Part shown: piece by piece, positions 1 to 4,896 of the stretch
Layout of the letters: every line of letters begins with the position of its first letter
Numbering within the stretch: position 1 is the stretch's first letter
Origin: Flavobacterium sp.
Lineage (GTDB): Bacteria; Bacteroidota; Bacteroidia; Flavobacteriales; Flavobacteriaceae
DNA length: 5,092 bases
Reading direction: 5' to 3'
Assembly (NCBI GenBank): GCA_023253295.1
Contig: JALRGZ010000108.1
Span: 1 to 5,092, forward strand
Translations under genes and position numbers: made by a program
The notes under the pieces: generated by a model
Database searches by the model: none
Told to the model about the DNA's origin: nothing
What the model saw: the letters and a program-made list of their open reading frames with translations, nothing else

Positions 1-224
1 ACATTCCCACCTTGCGATGTAGCTAAATCACAAATTATCGATCCAGGCTTCATTGATAAAACCATTTCTTCTGTAATAATTAATGGCGCCCTCTTTCCTG
101 GAATTAATGCCGTTGTAATGACCACATCTTGATTTTTCACAGTTTGTTTCATTAATTCTTCCTGTTTCTTTTTGTATTCTTCTGTGGCTTCTTTTGCATA
201 TCCACCTTCTGTTTCTAAATTTTC
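1..224 (-). pseudogene. pntA: NAD(P) transhydrogenase subunit alpha, internal fragment (5' part missing, runs off window)
   Basis: PntA, with PntB, forms the proton-translocating transhydrogenase that passes hydride between NADH and NADP+; the alpha subunit carries the NAD(H)-binding domain. Reading the minus strand from 224 gives an open frame of about 74 codons with strong PntA signatures: [14 protein letters not shown], then [15 protein letters not shown], then [19 protein letters not shown] and SQGGN at the window edge. These belong to the alanine dehydrogenase/PntA domain in the middle of the subunit, so roughly the first 200 or more residues are absent. A stop in this frame at 225-227 lies in tpx-derived sequence, and there is no plausible start. 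Homology begins at about 216-224, exactly where tpx homology ends. The identification is firm. Whether the truncation is biological or an assembly join cannot be told from the sequence. The rest of the gene would lie left of base 1. Confidence 0.85.
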
Positions 225-417
225 TTACTGAAGTTGCACATGTTCCTGTATCAATACTAGGGAAAATATTTAAAACTAATTTTTTTCCACTAAAATCGCT
301 CAAAGAAGCTACGGAAAGATCGTTTTTTACTAATTTAAAATCTGCCAATTTTGAACCTACTTTTGGTAATTCACCCGCAGTGTTTATTGGATTTCCTCCT
401 AATGTAATTGAAGCCAT
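28..417 (-). pseudogene. tpx: Thiol peroxidase Tpx, 5' part only, fused out of frame to pntA
   Basis: Tpx is an atypical 2-Cys peroxiredoxin that reduces hydroperoxides using thioredoxin, normally about 165 residues. The ATG at 417 follows an AT-rich leader. Residues 1-67 are typical of Tpx: [13 protein letters not shown], then [11 protein letters not shown], and the active site [12 protein letters not shown] with peroxidatic Cys60 and Thr57. Homology ends at Phe67 (bases 219-217). The frame stays open to a TGA at 28-30, giving 129 residues, but residues 68-129 are basic and unlike Tpx, because they are pntA DNA read in the wrong frame. The resolving cysteine, expected near residue 94, and the rest of the fold are lost, so the product should be inactive. 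The 5' end sits beside a peroxiredoxin/thioredoxin/DUF6952 cluster, so this looks like the native locus and the 3' side is what changed. The break could be real or an assembly artefact. Confidence 0.85.
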
Positions 418-439
418 AATTAATTTTTTTAATGAGGTT

Positions 440-447
440 CAAAAGTA
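440..447 (-). promoter_or_regulatory. Candidate -7 promoter element for tpx
   Basis: On the minus strand the bases read TACTTTTG, a full match to the Bacteroidetes -7 form TAnnTTTG. The spacing would place transcription start some 15-20 bases before the tpx ATG at 417. I see no TTG at the usual 17-23 base distance upstream, so the -33 half is missing or degenerate. The terminator at 544-574 leaves tpx in need of its own promoter, which supports the call. Confidence 0.5.
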
Positions 448-510
448 TGAAAATTATTTAAGAATTGGGATTCTGATTTAAGATTTTAAATCGGGGAGGA
501 AGGATTTTTA

Positions 511-529
511 ACTCAATGAATGATTGAGA
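511..529. repeat. Short inverted repeat in the DUF6952-tpx gap
   Basis: CTCAAT (512-517) and ATTGAG (523-528) form a perfect 6-bp inverted repeat around the 5-base loop GAATG. No T-run follows on either strand, so it is not a standard terminator. It lies about 65 bases upstream of the candidate tpx -7 element. It could be an operator or chance; 6 bp in AT-rich DNA is weak evidence. Confidence 0.3.
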
Positions 530-543
530 TATAGGATTAAATG

Positions 544-574
544 CAAAAAAATGCAACCGATAGAGATGCATTTT
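544..574 (-). terminator. Rho-independent terminator after the DUF6952-type gene
   Basis: On the minus strand, AAAATGCA (574-567) and TGCATTTT (555-548) form an 8-bp perfect stem around an 11-base loop. The 3' arm runs into seven Ts (551-545). It starts about 30 bases past the stop of the DUF6952-type gene, and so should end the peroxiredoxin-thioredoxin-DUF6952 transcripts before tpx. The stem has only two G-C pairs, so efficiency may be modest. On the plus strand there is also a T-run at about 580-589, but no plus-strand gene needs it. Confidence 0.65.
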
Positions 575-604
575 AGTGCTTTTTTTTTTAGGGTTTAAAA
601 AGTC

Positions 605-862
605 TTATTTGTCGATAGAGCCTAATACTCTTTTCATAAAAGAATTCAATGCTTCTTTTTTATCGGTTCCGCTTTTAATTAATTTATGTACTTCAAGTGC
701 TCCGTACATGTTCGAAATTAATTCTCCAATTACATCTAATTCTTCATCTTTAAGCGAAGGAACCTCTGTTAAGGCTTCCAATACTTCGATAGTTTCAATG
801 ATGTAATCCTGATCGTTTTCTTCGATAAACTGAGTCAGTTGTTTGATTACAGGTAATTTCAT
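605..862 (-). CDS. DUF6952-type small helical protein of unknown function
   Basis: This 85-residue protein starts at the ATG at 862 (MKLPVIKQLTQFIEEND) and ends at 605. It is acidic and predicted by eye to be almost all alpha-helix: about 1-15, 18-32, 38-60 (EELDVIGELISNMYGALEVHK) and 66-83 (KKEALNSFMKRVLGS). It has no cysteine, no signal peptide and no membrane segment, so it is cytosolic and cannot itself do thiol chemistry. I recall this family as DUF6952 in Flavobacteriia, next to a thioredoxin and a peroxiredoxin as here, but I could not search for it. That context suggests a partner or regulator of the redox pair; this is inference only. The gene is 82 bases downstream of the thioredoxin with no terminator visible between them, so co-transcription is likely. 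Confidence 0.8.
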   Translation of the reverse strand: MKLPVIKQLTQFIEENDQDYIIETIEVLEALTEVPSLKDEELDVIGELISNMYGALEVHKLIKSGTDKKEALNSFMKRVLGSIDK

Positions 863-944
863 TTTAGTTTATGGTATATTGTTTTTGGTTTGTTGTTGGA
901 GTTTTGGGGTTAACCATAAACTATAAACAACAAACAATAAACTT
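863..944. repeat. Intergenic inverted and AT-rich repeat between thioredoxin and DUF6952-type genes
   Basis: TAGTTTATGGT (865-875) and ACCATAAACTA (913-923) form a perfect 11-bp inverted repeat across a 37-base spacer. The flanks carry related low-complexity units: GTTTGTTG (888-895) and its reverse complement CAACAAAC (928-935), with further ATAAAC copies up to 942. The two pairings interleave and cannot both form as nested stems. It looks like a degenerate intergenic repeat of a type I associate with flavobacterial genomes, more than a terminator, because no T-run follows the main stem. Confidence 0.6.
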
Positions 945-1253
945 TTAAGCAATTTCGTTTACTAAATCAATTAGCACTTCTTGTTTGTTAGTTTGTGTTT
1001 CGTTTACCAAAGTTCCATTTACGAAAGTGGCAAAGGTTGGCAAATTACTCACATTAGCTAATTTTCTTGATTCAGGCGAGTTTTCAGCATCGACTAATAC
1101 AAAAGTCATTGATTCATTTTCGTTAGCCAATTTTTTGAATTTTGGTTTCATAATTCGGCAGTTACCACACCATGAAGCAGAAAATTGAACTACTACTTTT
1201 TCATTTTGAGCCACTAAATTGGCTAATGTATCTTCGTTTAATTCTATTAACAT
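945..1253 (-). CDS. Thioredoxin family protein (WCGNC active site)
   Basis: A 102-residue, single-domain cytosolic thioredoxin. It has the beta strand VVVQFSAS, the active site W28-C29-G30-N31-C32, the following helix RIMKPKFKKLA, strand FVLVDAE, the cis-proline loop NLPTFATF (Pro72) and a final helix KQEVLIDLVNEI. Thioredoxins reduce disulfides, including those of peroxiredoxins, and the peroxiredoxin gene just upstream makes that the likely role. Two things differ from classical thioredoxin: Asn replaces Pro in CGPC, and Gln23 sits where E. coli TrxA has the buried Asp26. Both should affect redox potential and thiol reactivity. The ATG at 1253 gives the length I expect for this family. A TTG at 1274 would add seven residues (MEFKSKD), but these fall before the first strand and are not needed. 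The gene lies 160 bases after the peroxiredoxin stop, beyond a terminator hairpin, so it may depend on readthrough or an unrecognised promoter. Confidence 0.9.
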   Translation of the reverse strand: MLIELNEDTLANLVAQNEKVVVQFSASWCGNCRIMKPKFKKLANENESMTFVLVDAENSPESRKLANVSNLPTFATFVNGTLVNETQTNKQEVLIDLVNEIA

Positions 1254-1353
1254 ATCTTTTGATTTAAATTCCAATAGCTTTAAATCCCAAATTCAAAATC
1301 TTACGATTGAATTTAGTAAATTTTAATTTTTGGAATGTTAATGATTCTTTTAG

Positions 1354-1386
1354 AAAAAACTCCAAATTCCAATTTTGGAATTTGGA
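1354..1386 (-). terminator. Palindromic terminator after the peroxiredoxin gene
   Basis: TCCAAATTCC (1361-1370) and GGAATTTGGA (1377-1386) are perfect 10-bp inverted arms around a 6-base AATTTT centre. Read on the minus strand, the hairpin is followed by one G and then six Ts (1359-1354), a standard intrinsic terminator layout. It starts 28 bases past the peroxiredoxin stop. The palindrome could act on either strand, but the clean T-run is on the minus side. Similar sequence (CCCAAATTC at 1287-1295, TTTGGAAATT at 1397-1406) recurs in the same gap, so it may also be an intergenic repeat unit. Confidence 0.7.
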
Positions 1387-1413
1387 ATTTTTAATATTTG
1401 GAAATTTTATTTC

Positions 1414-2052
1414 TTAGTTAGCACTTAAGTAAGCAGCAGTACTGTTTCTGTCAGCATTCATTGCTTCTTTCCCTTCTTCCCAGTTAGCAGGACAAACTTC
1501 ACCTTTAGTTTGAACGTGAGTATAAGCATCAACTAAACGTAAATATTCGTTTACGTTGCGTCCTAATGGCATATCGTTAACACTTTCGTGGAAAATTTTT
1601 CCAGTTTCGTCAATTAAGTAAGTAGCTCTGTAAGTTACGTTTGAACCTTCTACTAAATAAGTGTCAGCATCTTCGTTGTAAACTCCAGCTTCAGCATCCA
1701 AAATACCTAAAGCAGCAGATAAATTTCTAGTAGTATCGGCTAAAAGTGGGTAAGTTACACCTTCGATTCCACCATTGTTTTTAGGAGTGTTTAACCAGGC
1801 AAAGTGTACTTCGTTAGTATCACAAGAAGCTCCAATTACAATTGTGTTTCTTTTTTCAAATTCTGGTAAAGCTGCTTGAAAAGCGTGTAATTCAGTTGGA
1901 CAAACAAAAGTAAAGTCTTTTGGATACCAAAATAAAAGTACTTTTTTGTTGTTGTTTACTGCTTCTTCAAAGATGTTGATTTTTAAGTTATCACCCATTT
2001 CAGAAATGGCGTCAACTGCAATACTTGGGAATTTTTTTCCTACCAATGACAT
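1414..2052 (-). CDS. Typical 2-Cys peroxiredoxin (AhpC/Prx1 family)
   Basis: A 212-residue cytosolic peroxidase that reduces hydrogen peroxide and organic hydroperoxides. The peroxidatic site is P44-KDF-T48-FV-C51 followed by PTE, matching the PxxxTxxC motif. Arg142 in TYRATYLID completes the catalytic set, and the resolving cysteine is Cys187 in GEVCPANW, the usual pattern for obligate dimers with intersubunit disulfides. The length fits the family. The ATG at 2052 gives the standard opening MSLVGKKFPS; a TTG extension to 2088 would overlap the promoter and adds nothing conserved. The GGxG loop linked with overoxidation sensitivity is altered (GGIE at 94-97), and the C-terminus ends AYLSAN without the YF motif, so it may resist hyperoxidation (inference). 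The thioredoxin downstream is the probable electron donor; no AhpF gene is present here. G+C looks higher than its neighbours (26 of 60 at 1441-1500), as in a well-expressed gene. Confidence 0.95.
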   Translation of the reverse strand: MSLVGKKFPSIAVDAISEMGDNLKINIFEEAVNNNKKVLLFWYPKDFTFVCPTELHAFQAALPEFEKRNTIVIGASCDTNEVHFAWLNTPKNNGGIEGVTYPLLADTTRNLSAALGILDAEAGVYNEDADTYLVEGSNVTYRATYLIDETGKIFHESVNDMPLGRNVNEYLRLVDAYTHVQTKGEVCPANWEEGKEAMNADRNSTAAYLSAN

Positions 2053-2085
2053 ATTAATTGTTTTTAAAGTTATTATTTGATGACG

Positions 2086-2117
2086 CAAAAATAAGTTTAA
2101 AAAAAAACTAATAACAA
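2086..2117 (-). promoter_or_regulatory. Bacteroidetes-type promoter for the peroxiredoxin gene
   Basis: On the minus strand TATTTTTG (2093-2086) matches the -7 form TAnnTTTG exactly. A TTG (2117-2115) lies 21 bases upstream, within the 17-23 base range for the -33 element. Transcription would start near 2080, leaving a leader of about 28 bases rich in A before the ATG at 2052. I see no OxyR-like or PerR-like operator around it. Confidence 0.7.
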
Positions 2118-2133
2118 TAGTAGTGGATTATTA
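2099..2133 (-). terminator. Weak possible terminator of the GH3 gene, overlapping the peroxiredoxin promoter
   Basis: On the minus strand TAATAA (2133-2128) and TTATTA (2114-2109) can form a 6-bp all-A/T stem with a 13-base loop, followed after one G by nine Ts (2107-2099). The T-run is convincing but the stem is weak. It shares bases with the -33 element and spacer of the peroxiredoxin promoter, so the T-run may simply be promoter spacer. Confidence 0.3.
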
Positions 2134-2186
2134 ATTTTTATTTAACAATAGAATTTGGTTATTATTGATAGTTTTTTTGTTTTAAG

Positions 2187-3773
2187 TTATTGAATTTCAA
2201 TGCTTACAGGCATTTCTCCTAAACACTCTAAATTCATTAAAAATTGTTGAGCAGCATTAATTTGGAATTCTTTAAAATCCTGATAGACTTCAATAACGCT
2301 GTAAGCCTTAGAGAAATTAGGAATTAATGGCAAAACATAAGGATTTCCAAAAACATAAATCTGGCAATTTTGTGTTGCCAATAATGTATCTAAAAATGCA
2401 AAAATAGCATCATCAATCTCAAAGCGATTCAAAGGTTTGGCTTTAGGAACAAATAAAGCAATAGTAAGTTGGTCAAATGCTTGTAATTTTTTTTCTAAAG
2501 TAGCAAAGTCAAAGTCGATTACTGATTCAATTGCAAAAGCTTCGCATTTTGTTTCAGCTTGAATGGTTCTCGAAAAATCATTTTCTACTGATTTATATAA
2601 AGAAAGTATAGCTGTTTTGGGATTAGCTATTGATTCTTTGGAACTATTGTCAATTACTTTGGTAATGCTAAATTCAGCTATTTGTGTATTTAATTTGGCT
2701 GCTTTTTCAAAATCGAGCTGGCTTTCTTTTTCAGTTTGTAAATTAAACAAACCTACTTTTTCCTTGCATTTCCAGATTCGGTTGAAACTTTCGTTGATAC
2801 GTTCTTCAGTTGCATTTTCTAAAATAGCCTGAATTCCTTCAGGAACATTTTCGGCAAAACACAACACGTCATTTCCGGCATTAAAAGCTTCCCATTCCAG
2901 TTGCCCTTTTACATCGTATAATTTTGAAACACTATGCATGTTCAAAGCATCCGAAATTACCAAACCATCATATCCTAATTGTTCTCTTAGTAATTTTTGT
3001 ATGATATTTTTCGAAAGAGTAGCTGAAGTGTTTAGTCCTTCATTCAAAGCAGGAACAGCCAAATGACCTATCATAATCGAATCGACTTGATTTTCGATTC
3101 CTTTGATAAAAGGATATAATTCGTTAGCTAATAATTGCTCTAAGTTTTCTTCCAGAATTGGTAATCCCAAATGCGAATCGACATTGGTATTTCCGTGACC
3201 CGGAAAATGTTTCAAACAGCCTAAAACGCCTGCATCACTCATTCCGCGTAAATATTCCAAGGCAAAATTGGCTACTTTTTCTTTGTTTTCACCAAAAGAG
3301 CGATAACCAATTACAGGATTATTTGGATTGTTATTGATGTCGGCCAATGGAGCTAAATTATATTGAATTCCCACCGATTTTAAATCCAATGCAATTTGTT
3401 TTCCAACTTGGTAAACTAAGTCTTTTTTGTCCTCAGGCAAAGCGCCCAAAGTGATGGCATAAGGATATTGTGGTGTTTTTTCCACACGCATGGCTAATCC
3501 CCATTCGGCATCAATACTCATCAAAAGGGGGGTGGAAGCACATTTTTGATAACGAACAATCAATTCTTTCAATCGTTGATAACTATCATCGTTGAATTCT
3601 ACTTTTTTCTTGAATTCATAGTTGGTTGCCGCACTGGCACGACTATGGAAAAAAGTCAATCCGCCTATATTGTGTTTTTTGATTAATGCTTCGGTTGCTT
3701 GAATATTTTCTTCAGTATCATTGATAAAAACAGCTGGGAAAAAGAATTGTCCTATTTTTTGTTCGAGTGTCAT
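2187..3773 (-). CDS. Glycoside hydrolase family 3, NagZ-like beta-N-acetylglucosaminidase
   Basis: A 528-residue enzyme without a signal peptide, so probably cytosolic. The N-terminal TIM barrel spans about residues 1-345. It contains KHFPGHG (188-194) followed by D199-S200-H201, the motif of the Asp-His catalytic dyad in NagZ-type GH3 N-acetylglucosaminidases, and the nucleophile Asp275 in VISDALNM. The start MTLEQKIGQFFFP is typical of GH3; other barrel segments include SIDAEWGLAMR (86-96) and GYRSFGEN (156-163). Residues about 360-528 form a second alpha/beta domain like GH3_C, ending MPVSIEIQ. This makes it longer than the single-domain NagZ of about 340 residues in E. coli. The expected reaction is removal of GlcNAc from GlcNAc-anhydroMurNAc peptides during peptidoglycan recycling. 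The AmpG-like permease upstream supports that; the two small genes between are unexplained. Another beta-hexosaminide substrate is possible, but the dyad makes GlcNAc specificity the best guess. Confidence 0.92.
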   Translation of the reverse strand: MTLEQKIGQFFFPAVFINDTEENIQATEALIKKHNIGGLTFFHSRASAATNYEFKKKVEFNDDSYQRLKELIVRYQKCASTPLLMSIDAEWGLAMRVEKTPQYPYAITLGALPEDKKDLVYQVGKQIALDLKSVGIQYNLAPLADINNNPNNPVIGYRSFGENKEKVANFALEYLRGMSDAGVLGCLKHFPGHGNTNVDSHLGLPILEENLEQLLANELYPFIKGIENQVDSIMIGHLAVPALNEGLNTSATLSKNIIQKLLREQLGYDGLVISDALNMHSVSKLYDVKGQLEWEAFNAGNDVLCFAENVPEGIQAILENATEERINESFNRIWKCKEKVGLFNLQTEKESQLDFEKAAKLNTQIAEFSITKVIDNSSKESIANPKTAILSLYKSVENDFSRTIQAETKCEAFAIESVIDFDFATLEKKLQAFDQLTIALFVPKAKPLNRFEIDDAIFAFLDTLLATQNCQIYVFGNPYVLPLIPNFSKAYSVIEVYQDFKEFQINAAQQFLMNLECLGEMPVSIEIQ

Positions 3774-3816
3774 TGTGGAAATTTTATATTGTAAAATTTT
3801 TCTAAATAAATGGTTA

Positions 3817-4401
3817 CTAACTTTTTATTTTAGTTTTCCAAATTTGATTTTTATTGTCTAATAAATAGATTTCTAATTTATCGACGCATATTACTTTTTT
3901 AGGAGAAATATAATTTGGAATTATTATTTCATCTAACTCTTTAATGTTTTCATCTTTAATTTGTAGTATTTTAATTGAGTACGGACAATCTGTTGAAGGA
4001 TTATTGTAGACCAAATAATTGTTTGAGTTTCCAATTCTAAGAGGTAAACCATACAGTGTAACTATTTTGCAATTTTCTGTATTTATTAAGATATAAAACT
4101 CTTCATTGTATGTAAGTTTGTTTATAATTATTATGTCTGTGTTTTTTAATTTTCCAAGTTCATGGTATTCGACATAATTATATTCTGATTTGTTATTACA
4201 AAACTTAATTTCAAAATTATTTTTGCACTTATATTGAAAACAGTTGTTTTTTAATTTTGTATTACTCTTTTTAATGGAAATTTCTCTAAAAGTTTGTTCA
4301 TGAACAGTTTTGTCAACTTTGATAAATTGGTTGTTAAATTGAGCATTTACCTTTGAAAATACTAATAAAATAAAAAGAAAGATATACAGTTTTTTACTCA
4401 T
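3817..4401 (-). CDS. Secreted protein of unknown function, AT-rich gene
   Basis: I do not recognise this 194-residue protein. It begins with a clear Sec signal peptide: SKK, a hydrophobic core LYIFLFILLVFS, and a probable cut after Ala20 (KVNA/Q). Residue 21 is Gln, so it is not a lipoprotein. The mature part has six cysteines (54, 59, 68, 111, 139, 172), an even number that would allow three disulfides in the periplasm. It is rich in Asn, Lys and Ile and looks mostly beta-stranded, with segments such as EFYILINTENCKIVTLYG, SIKILQIKDENIKELDEI and KLEIYLLDNKNQIWKT. Alternating strands and turns with charged ends resemble propeller-like blades, but I cannot assign a family. Its ATG overlaps the end of the upstream gene by 8 bases, implying coupled translation. 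The GH3 gene follows 43 bases later. Confidence 0.8.
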   Translation of the reverse strand: MSKKLYIFLFILLVFSKVNAQFNNQFIKVDKTVHEQTFREISIKKSNTKLKNNCFQYKCKNNFEIKFCNNKSEYNYVEYHELGKLKNTDIIIINKLTYNEEFYILINTENCKIVTLYGLPLRIGNSNNYLVYNNPSTDCPYSIKILQIKDENIKELDEIIIPNYISPKKVICVDKLEIYLLDNKNQIWKTKIKS

Positions 4402-4858
4402 TATTTTCCTTTGTTGAATCAGTTGATCTTTGAATGGAAACTATATTTTCATTTTTAAATTCGACTCTTAAAATGATTGTTTTATTGATGAAAAATAATT
4501 TTTTGTATGTTTTTGAACATACTAATACTAAATCATATTTAAGATTGTCTTGAGGAATTTGGATAACATCAAAATAAAGAATTGAGTTTTTAATTTCATC
4601 TTCTTTATTCATCTCAGAATTAGTTAGACTATTTAAGATTTTATGTTCGATTTTTGGTAAGTAATCTTTAAAATTCTGTTTGAATTTGTTGTAGGTGTCA
4701 ATCTGTTCTTTTTTTACTTCTTTGTTTTTTGAAACAAAATATAAATCACAAAAATTTCCATGACCACTAAAGATTTCTATATTATGAAAACTTTCTGAAT
4801 TCCCTGTTAGAGTATTTATAAATGTAAAGTCTGAAATTATATTTTGTATTGTTAGCAT
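4394..4858 (-). CDS. Cytosolic protein of unknown function, partner of the downstream secreted protein
   Basis: I do not recognise this 154-residue protein. It has no signal peptide or membrane segment. The layout by eye is an N-terminal beta-rich part (FTFINTL, NIEIFSGHGNFCDLYFV), a charged helix at about 47-80 (EQIDTYNKFKQNFKDYLPKIEHKILNSL), then strands SILYFDVIQIP, YDLVLVCS, LFFINKTIILRVEF and NIVSIQRST. A helix packed between short strands, with a total of about 150 residues, is a common shape for small cytosolic accessory or immunity-like proteins; that comparison is only an impression. A hand count of 4441-4680 gives 50 G+C in 240 bases (about 21%), well below the peroxiredoxin and GH3 genes. 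Its last codons are read through as ATGAGTAA, where the next gene begins. It starts 38 bases after the permease stop, consistent with one transcript. Confidence 0.78.
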   Translation of the reverse strand: MLTIQNIISDFTFINTLTGNSESFHNIEIFSGHGNFCDLYFVSKNKEVKKEQIDTYNKFKQNFKDYLPKIEHKILNSLTNSEMNKEDEIKNSILYFDVIQIPQDNLKYDLVLVCSKTYKKLFFINKTIILRVEFKNENIVSIQRSTDSTKENNE

Positions 4859-4896
4859 ATTTTGTTAGTAGAGTTTAGAAAAGACTAAAATTTAGA

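Noticed and set aside
28..417. A genuine novel fusion protein of Tpx with a basic C-terminal domain
   Set aside because: Residues after 67 are pntA DNA read in the wrong frame; the correct frame gives a textbook PntA segment, so the basic tail is a by-product of the junction.
194..481. Plus-strand open frame of 95 codons
   Set aside because: It lies antisense to the start of tpx and reads as low-complexity Phe/Asn-rich sequence with no recognisable domain; the minus strand has clear Tpx homology.
576..806. Plus-strand open frame of 76 codons
   Set aside because: It is antisense to the DUF6952-type gene, begins in a terminator T-run, and its Ser/Leu-rich product mirrors the acidic helical gene.
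863..944. CRISPR-like direct repeats
   Set aside because: The units are short, degenerate, AT-only variations and mostly inverted, without equal spacing or unique spacers.
985..1188. Plus-strand open frame of 67 codons
   Set aside because: It is the antisense shadow of the thioredoxin gene, which has an unmistakable active site.
1254..1274. TTG start extending the thioredoxin by seven residues
   Set aside because: The ATG at 1253 gives the expected 102-residue length, and the extension MEFKSKD precedes the fold and is not needed.
1278..1320. Promoter for the thioredoxin gene (TGAATTTG on the minus strand)
   Set aside because: It differs from TAnnTTTG at the second position and has no TTG at the right distance, so I did not list it.
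2053..2088. TTG start extending the peroxiredoxin by twelve residues
   Set aside because: It would begin inside the -7 promoter element, and the ATG at 2052 gives the standard MSLVGKKFPS opening.
2563..2832. Plus-strand open frame of 89 codons
   Set aside because: It is antisense to the C-terminal half of the GH3 gene, with a Leu/Ser-rich product and no recognisable family.
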